A DNA stretch of 64,000 nt from Amoebidium appalachense (Eukaryota > Ichthyosporea), in contig CAVNZM010000003.1 of NCBI GenBank assembly GCA_963693365.1, positions 5,766,001 through 5,830,000 of the forward strand, written 5' to 3'. This document shows, piece after piece, positions 54,175-64,000 of this stretch (within the stretch, counting starts at the first letter, position 1; every line of letters starts with the position of its first letter). A program made the translations under genes and the position numbers. The notes under the pieces were generated by a model that worked only from the letters and a program-made list of their open reading frames with translations, did no database searches and had not been told where the DNA came from.

Positions 54175-54756
54175 AAGGAATCCCACAACCTTACAACACA
54201 GAATTGGATAGTTTGAGTGATGTGAGGAAAGAAAATTGGATGAAAAGGGTGGGGGGTGGGGGGGTTCTCTTTTGCTATCAGGGAACTTATTGGAAGGTGT
54301 ATTTGTATGCTTGTGTGCATTTATGTGTGGATGCACACACCCGTGTGATGTGTGCATGTGAAGCAACAGGTAGCCTATTCGTGTGCATTCCTTTGTCTAG
54401 CTGTGTGTGTGTGTGTGCGTGTGTGTATGTGCAAATGTGTGTAGTGGTGTGTGCATCTACATGTGTCAATATGCCGTGCGCCGGTGTGCCTGTTTGCCCA
54501 TGCGTGCATCTGTCTGTGCTAATTTGTGCCTATACGCACATGTGCACATGCATGTGTAAGATTGTGTGCCCGTGTACACCCACGTACATCCACTCCTCCT
54601 TCCTCTCTGGGTTATGCAGCCACTCCAGCCTCTTTAACCCAATCGTGCACGTCTCAGCAACCTCCACACACGGGTCATTCACGTGTTCCTTCATCAGAGG
54701 AATGAACTCCGCCTTGCCCAGGGCTGCAAGCGCTTCACCGGCCTTTTTTTTTTTTT

Positions 54757-54798
<42 letters not shown>

Positions 54799-54822
54799 AG
54801 GGCAGGAGGGGGAGGGAGAGGG

Positions 54823-54867
<45 letters not shown>

Positions 54868-55448
54868 AGGGGGAAGGGTGTGAGATTGTGCTACCCAGTG
54901 ATAGTTGCAAACTTAAAAAACGGACAGGAGCTTACTTTACTATATCTTCTTAAAGCAAGGGAGAAAGGGTGAGATTCGTGGGGAAAAGGAAAAGAGTAAG
55001 GAACAAGTGCTTCGTGACCTTGCTTTCTGGAAGTGAGAAAACATTTGTTCGTTACGACAAGGATTCTTTTTTCGCCTGTGTTTTCAATATGCCTGCAAGC
55101 CCCAGGGAACTGGGGGGGGGGGGGGGGGAGGGGGGGGGAGCGGGGGGGGATGAGGGGGGGGGGAGGGGGGAGAGAAGTGAAGGGGGAGGGGGGAGGAGGG
55201 AGGGAGGGGGGGGGGGCATGATGTATAAATTTACCTCCCTCTGCCTTGTTATCAGGATGGACTGGGTCATGTTCGGTATGCAATTGTGTGAATGTGTTTT
55301 GGCAGGTGGTTTGCAGCATGGGCACTGGCAGTTGGACATCGACTGCTTCTTCGTATAGGCAACTGTCGACACAAGGAAGCAGTTTTGTGTTGTAAGCAGA
55401 TTATGCGATGCGCACTAGCTGTATTATTGTATTTGATGGTGTGCGTGC

Positions 55449-55479
<31 letters not shown>

Positions 55480-56321
55480 TGTGTATGTATGGTGTGGCGT
55501 GTGCTTGCTGTACAGCATCGCTGAAGAGGTGTGTGTGCTTGCATATGAGCATGCGAAGCCTCGGTGCACTATATGATTGTAGGTTTCCTCCCGTAACGTA
55601 GCGCTGTGTGGCGGCCTGTGCCTTTGCGCCTGTATCTGTGCAGGTGTGTGTGTGCTTGTGTGTTGCGTCCTTGAAAGTCTTGTGTGCGTGTGTGTATGTG
55701 TGTGCGTGCGTGCGTGCGTGCGTGTGTACATGCGCACGTGTGCACACCCACCTCATGGCGCACCACTGGCTCCTGCTTTGTGTCCTTGAGAATGGAGATG
55801 AGAATTTCCGTGGCCTGGTCGTTTTGCATCTGCCCCAGGCAGTATGCGAGCTCGTGCTTCAGCAGCTCAGAAGAGTCTCCGAAACCTACCAGAAAAGAAA
55901 AAGGAAGTGATCAGCGATATCAGTGTCATCGAATAGCGGCCAAAAGAAAGGAAAACGTGCCAGAACAAAGAGGTCGAACCTCCAGATCTATCATCCATCC
56001 CACACCAGGAAATTCAATGACCTCCAAAGACAAAAGCACACGAGTTGATGTGATTGATTTCCAGCTATGTGTTTGTATTTATGCTAAACATCAAATAAAC
56101 TCATTCCTTATACATGTTCCCCTTCACTCTACCCTAAGGCACATCGCCTCAACCACGCAAGCACACATACCCTTTGAGATGGCATCTATAGTCTCCACAC
56201 CCCCAATGTTCTTGAGTGTGAACAGCGCGCGGAACCGCTGCGCAAGGGGCACGTTGGTGTCTATGAGCTGCTGCCCCAGTGCGGGGATGTGCTGCTTGAG
56301 GTCGTCGTTTGCGGCAACCAT
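50589..56321 (-). CDS. DOHH: Deoxyhypusine hydroxylase, complete, 7 exons
   Basis: Metal-dependent HEAT-repeat enzyme that hydroxylates deoxyhypusine on eIF5A, the last step of hypusine synthesis. Exons on the minus strand: 56321-56171, 55885-55752, 54742-54588, 53708-53552, 52749-52698, 51836-51667, 50696-50589. Phases 1, 0, 2, 0, 1, 0 fit and give 308 residues plus TAA, against 302 in the human enzyme. The four His-Glu iron-binding pairs are all present: KHE (61-62), RHE (94-95), RHE (214-215), RHE (247-248), in two symmetric halves ([13 protein letters not shown] in the first; [13 protein letters not shown] in the second), linked by YYSVDPAPP. The C-terminus reads [16 protein letters not shown]. 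Introns carry (CA)n, poly-C and A runs; the exon-3 acceptor is an A run ending in AG. The gene looks intact. Confidence 0.95.
53799..53829 (-). repeat. Decoy copy of the DOHH exon-4 acceptor
   Basis: GATCAACACTGAAGTAGGGT matches GATCAACACTGTAGTAGGGG of the true exon start at 53,683-53,702, and both are followed by CCCTGACTG. The copy lies in the intron just upstream on the gene's strand and retains a CAG acceptor and the codons for QGPYFSVD. Confidence 0.8.
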
Positions 56322-56559
56322 TTTCAGTTTCCAACACGACGTAACCGACGAAAATCTCTGTTGGCAGTCGGCGATCTTTGCGCCAACTCTGTGCGCACAT
56401 GTACTCTGTGTTTGTTTTAGTGACTAAACCACATGGATGACATGGTTTTCGGAGAAGAGCTTTTAAGCTCACATTAAAAAGGTTTAAATTTGGATCAGCG
56501 GCTCTTCGAGAACTTTAAACGTGTGCTGATTTGTCAAATAAAAATCGATTCGCCGTGCA

Positions 56560-56571
56560 CAGACACACACA

Positions 56572-56644
<73 letters not shown>

Positions 56645-56675
56645 CCAGCTGATACCAAGTGTCCCAGGGGAGCCC

Positions 56676-56714
<39 letters not shown>

Positions 56715-56890
56715 GAACCCCAACTAATTGATTTCTCCTTGTAGTCTTTTATGGTGTCTCGTAGAGAAAGTAAACCCTGATATATAGTCATCACCCGACA
56801 TCTATGTACGTGATCATGATATACCGCTGAGGGGATATTCCGAGCAAAACCCCCCCCATACCTGAGACTGGTTTCTCTTTGCCTCAAACC
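56560..56890. repeat. Interspersed repeat, copy 1
   Basis: (CA)n, then AACCAGCTGATACCAAGTGT, an A run, and GGTGTCTCGTAGAGAAAGTA through CATACCTGAGACTGGTTTCT. It matches 60,590-60,917 over its whole length, in the same orientation. Confidence 0.9.
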
Positions 56891-57045
56891 CCCCCCATCT
56901 AGATGTGACCGTTAGATTCCAGTGGTCCGACAATGCCGGCGCCGCGGCGCCGCCTGTCACAGGGTTCGACAAATTCGATCGGTGTGTGGACGATCATTAT
57001 GTTTACACATAGGATGTGCACTTCTGAGCGACAGACACAGCGAGA

Positions 57046-57181
57046 GGGGGGGAGGGAGGGAGGGAGGGAGGGAGGGAGGGAGGGAGGGAGGGAGGGAGGG
57101 AGGGAGGGAGGGAGGGAGGGAGGGAGGGAGGGAGGGAGGGAGGGAGGGAGGGAGGGAGGGAGGGAGGGAGGGAGGGAGGGA
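57046..57181. repeat. (GGGA)n array, about 34 units
   Basis: Pure tetranucleotide array with strong G-quadruplex potential on this strand. Confidence 0.97.
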
Positions 57182-58283
57182 GTGAACATGTGTGCGTGTG
57201 TGCGTGTGTGTGTGTGCGTGTGTGTCTCTGCGTGTGTGGCTTTTTGCCACGTGTGTATTTGCCAGTGCATGTTTGCGTATATGTGTGTGTGTGTGCGTGA
57301 CGGTGTACGTGTGTGACACTCTGCGTGCTTGCGTGTGTGTGTTTGTGTGTGTGTGCGAGTGTGTTCAGCGTGTGCACTGAAGAGACTCGGAGTTTGTGCG
57401 TGGGCGCCACGTGCACGTGTGAGCGTGTCTGTGAATACAGTACATACTAAATGTCATGAGCTCACCAGCCGCCTAAGCCAGGCAATAATGAGCTCGAGGG
57501 GAGAATACAATAGATATCCGTTAACCCTTCAAAAAGAAAAAACTTCTCCCCGTTAGTGCGCTTATTTTTGCCCGCTATAGGTTTCCCTACACGCAACATT
57601 ATGATTACGGTGTTTAAGCCAAAGAACCGTTGGCAGCACAAGGTTAGTGCAAAGCCTTCTTCTCAGAAGAATAGTGCTAGGAAGTCCTATGAATTATTGT
57701 AAGGGCATGCACATACTTTACCCCCCCCCCTAACCCCCCCTCCCTCCCCCGAATAATACATTATGTTATGCGCGGACGGACACTGTACAACATCCTTGAT
57801 TTTACACTAAACACGCGTAACTACGACCTGTTTATTAGATGTAGGGGCAAACCTGCAAATCTTGAGAGCCCTGTAAATCGTGAGAAACTTATGATCCCAT
57901 ACTTGGTTATTTTCTTTTTTTGTGCGTTTTTCCTCATTGGTTTTGTTTGAATTTGGGCGGGGAAATGGGTGGGGCGGTTACTGGCACTCAGGCCTGCAAC
58001 GGCAAAAAAAAACGGCGCTTCTCCGATACCCAGAACGTGAAATGTGAGCTCTCATGAGCTGCTGGCCAAAGCCCTTCGGACATGTTTTCTAAACAATAAA
58101 CGGGCACAAACCACTTTCTTTTCAACTAAATAAGTGTTTCTGAGTAGTTTTTGCCTTTGTTTGGGTGTAATTGTGTAGGGGTAGGTAGCTGGTGTGAGCA
58201 CGTGATGCTCGGGGTAGCATTGGCCTTCATTACTGACCACAACACTAGCATAGTACAGCACTGTTGTAACTGCGTGTCAGAAA

Positions 58284-59932
58284 ATGGCAAAGGCTCCCAA
58301 AAAAAACAAGCATATGCCTAAGCTTCGCAAAAAAGGGCCCACTCGCAGTGCACCTAGTGTAATAAAGCAGGGTTACAAGTACGGGCCCAAGTATAATCCC
58401 ATGTTCATGGAACAGGCAACTAGACAGCTAAAGAAGAGAAGCTCAGTCAAGCAACGGGTTGCCGAAGTAGCTGCAACCACTGGCATTTCCGTTGCAACCC
58501 TATACAGACACAAAAAAGACCCTGAGTATGGAAACAAGAAACCGGGCCCTAAGCCCATTCTAACACTGAGATGAGGAGATTGGCCTTGCTAGTGGGCTGG
58601 TGTTCCTGGCTGGGAGGGGGTTGGGGGTTTCTCGTGCTGAAGTTCTCAGGTCTGCACGGGACATTGCTGAGCGTAACGGCAAAAAATTCAATACAGCAGA
58701 CGGGCTTCCGGGTGAGGGGTGGTTCAATTTGTTCGAACGCCGTGCCAAACAGCACGGTTATAATTACAACCTCAATTCCGCAAACCAAACGAACTTTCGA
58801 AAGCGCGCGTTTCCGGTCTCACGGAGGAGAAGATGAATTCGTGGTTTGATATGGTGGAGGCACTGGTGGAAGAAAAGCAGATAAACGTGGAGAAGAATCT
58901 GTTCAATGCCGGCGAGAACAACTGCGCATAACCAACGTGCGTGCGGGTCAGAAACTTCTCACGGTCACAGACATGAAAAACATACAAAGTCGGCTATGGG
59001 TTTGCGGAGCAAGACTGGCACCTATAAATCATTCCTACTATTGTTGCGTCCGGTGACGCCCTCCCACCCACCATTGTAGTGCCCTCGAGTCTCATGTCAG
59101 AGGAAATGGAAACGGCCGTTAAGTATATCCACCCAGACGCGTTGCTAGCCTACTCTGATGACGGTTGGAGCACCAGCACAATATACCTCGAGCACACCCG
59201 GCGACACCCGAATTGGAGGCAGAAGTCTTTGCCCTCAAAACAGCAAGACAGCGGTTCGGTACAGTGCACAACATTCGTCCCGAGCAGGCAGGCCCCCTCC
59301 CCACCCAACCCCCCGCGCAAACAGCCGACCCCACCAGCACGCCCCAGCAAACACCACCACACGGTCGAGCACCACTCGCAGAACGCAACCCAAACAGCAA
59401 CGCCACGATAGTGCGAAAACGGAAAAAGCAACAGGGGTGCATGATCGGAACAAGCGAGCAGCACTTGGACGGCAGAAGGGAGAAGGAACGTGTTGTGGCG
59501 GAGGAGAAGCAGAAGAAGGAGGAAGGGGCAAAGGCAGCGGAGGGAAGAAAGAAGCAAAAGGCCTTAGTGGCACTGGTTATCGGTCCCTGCCAAGCAAACA
59601 AGCAGTCGGGGGAACTTTGTGGCCTCAAAGCCATGCCAAGCCACGAACACGAAGGGGTGCGACTGTGCAAGCGGCACCTAAAGACACGGAACAAGGGGTT
59701 GGAGAACACAAGCGCCGCAGCGAAACCGAACAACACCACCAATGATGCGGAGCAGGATGTTAGCGAAAGCGAGTACGCACAGGAGGGCGAGGGGAACAGA
59801 GCGCAAAGGAGGAGTGGGAGGAGAGATACAGGGGGAGGAGCATGTGGGAAGATGTAGGGGAAGAAGGTGAAGGAAGTGGGAGTGACACGGAGGATGATGT
59901 GATGCCCACGAGCGACTATGGGGCTGCCGTCT
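58284..59932 (+). pseudogene. pogo/Tigger (CENP-B-like) DDE transposase, decayed
   Basis: Frame 1 from ATG 58,284: a basic N-terminus and a helix-turn-helix (VKQRVAEVAATTGISVATLYRH). A shift at about 58,569 leads to DEEIGLASGLVFLAGRGLGV and SRAEVLRSARDIAERNGKKF...GWFNLFERR, the second CENP-B-type HTH. A shift near 58,810 gives LTEEKMNSWFDMVEAL, and FNAGEN where active elements have N-x-DE-T-G, so the first catalytic Asp is lost. A later frame holds ASGDALPPTIVVP and YSDDGWSTSTIYLEH, typical of DDE_1 cores. The DNxxxH part with the second Asp is deleted. From 59,210 a charged C-terminal tail follows (GCMIGTSEQHLDGRREKE..., C-x8-C...C-x2-H), ending after one more shift at 59,932. At least four frame disruptions: an inactive relic. 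Confidence 0.65.
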
Positions 59933-60156
59933 GATTGTTTAAAAATAAGGAGTTCCTTTTGACGCAGAACAGCTTCATATTCCGCAGTTGTGACGTTTGC
60001 GTAGTATATGTGTGCTGTATCCTCCCAGATGGTAAGCAGGACTTCCAAGTGAGGATAGTGCTTGATTTTCAGTAACTGCGCATCATCCTTGTACTCTATG
60101 TCAACCATGTCGCTTGTGTCAAGCCGGGGCACAAGAATAATGTCGGCAAATGCCAT
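59870..60156 (-). CDS. Small unknown protein, convergent with the transposase relic
   Basis: ATG 60,156 opens MAFADIILVPRLDTSDMVDI, continuing with well-behaved sequence (LKIKHYPHLEVLLTIWEDTA, YYANVTTAEYEAVLRQKELL). The frame stays open to 59,119, but beyond about residue 80-90 it is antisense to the transposase tail and its composition changes to a Leu/Phe/Ser/Cys-rich antisense type; the true end is therefore uncertain and the left coordinate is approximate. No family recognised. Confidence 0.45.
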
Positions 60157-60589
60157 TTTACTTGTCCTTGTGTATGTTTGGCCTCGAAGCCTCGGAGTTT
60201 TAGTGACCGTAAAAAGAGCTAGGAGAAAGTGGGAGATGTAGTGTGGGCACTCGACGGGACCTCTTGTTTTGTTTTGCGGCGACATGTGATAGATCGATCA
60301 TCCGACAGTCAAGAGCCTATCATGATCTACAGGGTTCTCTAATTGATTTGAAGGTATGGTCGACAAATCAACTGCCTGAACTAAACTGCTGTCGCTTTGT
60401 TGTTTTAAGTACCAGTTCCTAGTAGAGGACTTAAAATTGTATTATAAAGGTTTTTTCCGCTTTTAAAAATAATCATCCCTTCACAAGATATACGAGTTTC
60501 TGGGAAAAGTTCTCACGATTTGCAGGTTTACCCCTATTGATTGGCTTGAGAAACACATCACTATGAAATTCTAGCGCACGCGCGCACAC

Positions 60590-60592
60590 CGT

Positions 60593-60687
<95 letters not shown>

Positions 60688-60917
60688 CCAGCTGATACCG
60701 AGTGTTCCAGGGGAGTTCCCCTCCCCCCCCCCCCCCAAAAAAAAAAAATTGATTTCTCTTAGTCTTAAAGCTTTATGGTGTCTCGTAGAGAAAGTAAACC
60801 CTGATATACAGGACATAGTCATCACCCGACATCTATGTACGTGATCATGATATACCGCTGAGGGGATATTCCGAGCAAACACACCCCCATACCTGAGACT
60901 GGTTTCTCTTTGCCTCG
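60590..60917. repeat. Interspersed repeat, copy 2
   Basis: Same layout as 56,560-56,890: (CA)n, AACCAGCTGATACC[G/A]AGTGT, a homopolymer (here C then A), the TCTCGTAGAGAAAGTAAACC block, GTGATCATGATATACCGCTG, and CATACCTGAGACTGGTTTCT. It abuts the 3' end of the C2H2 gene. Confidence 0.9.
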
Positions 60918-60957
60918 AGTAAACAGCGTAAACCCCATGCAGACTTACTCGTTCTCT

Positions 60958-62279
60958 CAGGTGTGTGCGCGCGTATGGTTCACAAGTTGATATTTTTTGG
61001 TTCACAAGTTGATATTTTTTGAGAAACTTCTTTAAGCAGCCGGAGTATTCACATTTGTACGTTTTCTCTCCTGTGTGTGTACGCATGTGCACAGTAAGTT
61101 CTGATTTTTGTGCAAACCGTTTAGTGCACCCAAGGTGTGTGCAAGGGTGTGGCCTCTCCCCTGTGTGCGTGCGCATGTGCATATTAAGAGAACCTTTTGT
61201 GACCGTACTCTTCGAGCAGCCGGGGTGATCACATTTGTACGGTTTCTACCTGTATGTGTTCGCACATGGCAAGTAAGATCCTGTTTTTGCGCAAACCTCT
61301 TTAAGCAGCCAAGGTATTCACACATGTATGGTCTCTCTCCCGTGTGAGTGCGCTTGTGCACGTTCAGGCTAGTGCTCGTTGTGAAGGCAGCTCGACAATT
61401 GGGGTATGTGCATGGATATGGCCTCTCTCCTGTGTGTGTGTACAGGTGTGTTGTTAGGCAGCCAGATTGTGCAAAAGACTTGCCACAACCGACATATTGA
61501 CACCTGTATCCTTTCTTCCCCGTGTGTATACAGATGTGCCGGTTTAGTACGCTACGAGTGCGAAACCTTTCAACACTTCCCATGTATTCACAAGCATAGG
61601 GCCTCTCTCCGGTATTTGTGAGCGCATGACTTCTCAGCGCACCATTCCGCGCGAAGCGTGCACCACAGCCGGGCTCAGTACAGGTATATCGTTTCTCTCC
61701 TGTGTGTGTACACCGGCGCCGGGCTAGATCACCGCTGTTTGCAAATCGTGCCCCACAACCGGGCTCAGGGCACGCATATGGCTTTTCTCCCGTATGTCTC
61801 CGCACATGCACAACCATGTGCCCGTAGATGCGGGTGGTATATCCACAGCCATGAACGCACGCCAGAACACATCGCTTCTTGTCCCCCGTGTCCACAATCT
61901 TCGCTGTTCTCTTTTGAAACTCGTCGCTTTCCCCAGCTCGTTTTCTGTCCGTTTCGTTGTCACGATTTCGTGTGTTTGTTTTGGCAGCCGTCCTCAAGTC
62001 CCTTTGTCCAAAAGTCTCATCCTCCCTGGCCCCTGTGTGCAATTTTCGCTTATTGCCATGCTCTTGGCGGGTGACAGGCCGTGGACGGCCCACGCGGCGA
62101 CTGGGCGGTTGCTCAGCCGGCCGCTTACTGCTCGCCATCCGTCCCTCCCCGCCGTCCGTGCGCTCCCCCGCCTCTTCCTTCACCACAACCGGTACCTCAT
62201 CTCTCGCCTGGGCCCGTGCCTGCACGCTGCCTGCGTCCGAGCGAGTGCTCACCCCCGTTCGGGTAGTTGCGGAGGACAT
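60958..62279 (-). CDS. C2H2 multi-finger protein, one frameshift, repeat-truncated 3' end
   Basis: Likely DNA-binding regulator. ATG 62,279 (MSSATTRTG) is preferred to an upstream GTG. A basic, polar N-terminus is followed from about 61,880 by C2H2 fingers joined by TGEKPY-type linkers; seven are read in the first frame, for example [23 protein letters not shown] and [23 protein letters not shown]. The fourth has Ser for its second Cys ([10 protein letters not shown]). At about 61,245 one base is missing within a linker; fingers eight and nine continue in another frame (KCDHPGCSK..., [12 protein letters not shown]...). The tenth ([10 protein letters not shown]) loses its His pair and runs into a small tandem duplication and the interspersed repeat. 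Probably a recent pseudogene or a gene with an assembly indel. Confidence 0.7.
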
Positions 62280-62517
62280 CCTTGATACGTTTGCAGAAGC
62301 TTGAAGAGCCACTAAAGTAGTCTAGTCTACGAGTGTAGCCTCAATCCGCAACATCCTGGTACAATAAGCATGAGTAAACGCAGTTATGACGTCATTTTTG
62401 GCAACTAAACCTCGGGTCTTCGACGGCCAGTTCCGGCTCAGTGCAGTGTGCAGCATTGAGTTCCCGACGATTAGGTTGCAACTTGGACGAACGTTCCCGC
62501 GACCATTATGCAGCTGA
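62280..62517. promoter_or_regulatory. Putative bidirectional promoter with TGACGTCA
   Basis: Sequence between the C2H2 start (-) and a candidate first exon (+, ATG 62,518). It contains one CRE-type TGACGTCA (62,387-62,394) followed by a T run and GGCAAC. Another TGACGTCA stands at 62,957-62,964. Confidence 0.4.
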
Positions 62518-62544
62518 AATGGGAAAGAAAGGAAGCAAAAAGGT
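62518..62544 (+). CDS. Possible short first exon of an unseen gene
   Basis: ATG 62,518 reads MGKKGSKK up to a possible donor GTAGTGAG at 62,542. A C-rich tract follows about 45 bases later, the pattern seen after donors elsewhere in this window. No second exon is identifiable in the microsatellite that fills the rest, so this is only a suggestion. Confidence 0.2.
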
Positions 62545-62586
62545 AGTGAGCGGATACACGGGTCTCCCTTGTGTGACCCGGTCCTA

Positions 62587-62619
62587 CCCCCCCCCCCCCC
62601 CCCCTCCCCCCCCCCCCCC

Positions 62620-62659
<40 letters not shown>

Positions 62660-63113
62660 ACCCCCCCCCCCCCCCCCCCCCGCCCTCTAACCCCCATCCG
62701 GCCCCCTCCCCCCGCCCCACACAGCCTGGCACCTCCCCTCCCCTGCCCGCTTCTCTCTTTATCATCTAACCACACGCTTTCTTTCCCTTTCTCGTACGCC
62801 TTGACGGTTGGTTCACTCCTTCCAGACTCTTTCTTTCTCGCTGCAACTGCGTCCACTCAAACGAGTTGTGAACTCAGCCTTTTCATCGCTTCGTTCTTTC
62901 GCCCTCTTTGCCTTCCACCTTCCTATCACCTGCTTTTCCTGTTACAAAATTTCACATGACGTCATCACTTTTTTTACCAACTAAGTTTTTCTCCTTTCTG
63001 CCCCCTGTTTCGGCTCTCTCTCTCTCTCCCTCTCTCTCTTTCTCTCTCCCTCTCTCTCTTTCTCTCTCTCTCTCCCTCCGTCCCTCTCCCCCCCCCCCCC
63101 CCCCCCCCTCTCT

Positions 63114-63192
<79 letters not shown>

Positions 63193-63303
63193 CCTGCTCT
63201 CTCCCGCTCTCCCTCTCGCGCTCCCGCTCCATCTCCCTCTCCCTCTCCCTCTCACTCCCCCCTCTCCATCCCCCCCCCCCCCTTCCTCCCTCCCTTCCTC
63301 CGT

Positions 63304-63344
<41 letters not shown>

Positions 63345-63636
63345 CCCGCCCTCCCTCCCTCCCTCCCACCCACCCATCCGCCCTCTCGCCCTCTCTTTCC
63401 CTCTCTCTCTCTCTCTTTCACACACATTCCTTTCCCCCCCCCCCCACCTCTCTTCCCCCCCCCCCCCCTCCCCTCTTCTCTCCCTCCCCCATCCCTCCCG
63501 CCTTCTCTTTGTCCCTCCGTCTCTCCGTCTCTCCCTCCTCCTCCTCTCTCTCCCTCCTCTCTCTCTTACCCTCTCTCTCTTTGTCTCTCTCTCTCACTCT
63601 CTCTCTCTTTGTCTCACTCACTCACTCACTCACTCA

Positions 63637-63716
<80 letters not shown>

Positions 63717-64000
63717 CCTCCCTCCCTCTCTCTCTCTCTCTCTCGCTCTCTCGCTCTCTCGCTCTCTCGCTCTCTCGCTCCCCCCCCCCCCCCCCCCCCC
63801 CCCCCCCTCACCCCCCCTCCCCCTCCCTCTCTCTTGGGCTCTCTTCTGCCCCTTCCCCCCCCCCCCCCCCCCTTCCGTCCTCTTCTCCCTGCCATCCCTC
63901 TCCACACTGTTTCTTTTCCGGAAACCTCTCTCTACGCCACAGGTTCCCCTTCCACATGCCACAAATTCTCTAATTCCTTCCCCGTTGTCTGTTTCACCTT
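62587..64000. repeat. C-run and (CT)n microsatellite block, with a short unique island
   Basis: A C-rich tract (62,587-62,760), unique sequence with no recognised gene (62,760-63,010), then almost continuous (CT)n, CCCTCT and C runs, including (CACT)n at 63,615-63,639, to about 63,905. Long Leu/Ser or Arg/Glu reading frames here are artefacts. Confidence 0.95.

Larger units (their letters stand above)
56322..58283. other. Repeat-rich intergenic region
   Basis: Holds the DOHH upstream region, a (CA)n plus interspersed repeat (56,560-56,890), a (GGGA)n array, GT-rich DNA (57,180-57,430) and unique AT-rich DNA. A short frame at 57,768-57,950 consists partly of repeat sequence that recurs inverted near 60,480-60,540 and is not called a gene. 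Confidence 0.5.

Overview
This is eukaryotic nuclear DNA, most likely from a single-celled eukaryote. Four housekeeping genes have spliceosomal introns (GT...AG) with consistent phases. The rest is non-LTR and Ty1/copia retroelements, a decayed pogo-type transposase, and a very heavy load of microsatellites and homopolymers: poly-C/poly-G runs up to about 64 nt, (CA)n, (CT)n, (GGGA)n and (ACGC)n. I cannot name the lineage from sequence alone. One scaffold gap of exactly 500 N lies at 28,009-28,508.

Layout. 0.4-3.0 kb (+): 3' two thirds of a ubiquitin-specific protease (USP3/USP22/USP44-like), start off the window. 4.5-7.9 and 12.2-14.6 kb (-): two copies of one LINE family, with a LINE ORF1-like remnant at 10.2-11.0 kb between them; a fold-back element lies at 11.4-11.8 kb. 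15.2-22.6 kb (+): an 8-exon THEM4-like hotdog acyl-CoA thioesterase with a mitochondrial-type presequence. 24.3-24.7 kb (-): a cytidine/blasticidin-S-type deaminase with two homopolymer frameshifts. 26.7-28.0 kb (-): a broken Ty1/copia integrase region ending at the gap. 28.5-35.6 kb: a set of compact intronless genes unlike the neighbours (unknown protein, C2H2 protein, truncated PD-(D/E)XK nuclease, intact 619-codon unknown ORF, membrane Cys-rich protein, small protein). The 619-codon ORF sits between two tandem arrays built from the same core in opposite orientation. 36.8-38.2 kb (-): 3' half of a KDM4-like JmjC demethylase. 38.2-41.3 kb: large minisatellite arrays around a near-perfect 449-bp palindrome. 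41.4-48.5 kb: further intronless unknown genes (frameshifted 41.9 kb ORF, coiled-coil/Pro-rich protein, two-TM protein, Cys/His zinc-knuckle protein) among tandem repeats. 50.6-56.3 kb (-): a complete 7-exon deoxyhypusine hydroxylase, 308 codons plus stop. 58.3-59.9 kb (+): decayed pogo/CENP-B-type transposase. 60.2 kb (-): small unknown gene. 60.9-62.3 kb (-): a C2H2 multi-finger gene with one frameshift. 62.6-64.0 kb: C/CT microsatellite.

The housekeeping genes have unrelated roles: deubiquitination, acyl-CoA hydrolysis, histone demethylation and eIF5A hypusination. Two features link them. Their introns often carry a sense-strand poly-C run just after the donor and a sense (CA)n array abutting the acceptor. 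Two of them also carry duplicated copies of a 3' splice site plus exon start inside the intron just upstream. The intronless genes at 28.5-35.6 and 41-48.5 kb could descend from a DNA virus or large transposon; I could assign no capsid, polymerase or packaging gene, so that is inference only.

Many apparent long reading frames here are artefacts of tandem repeats and are not annotated as genes.
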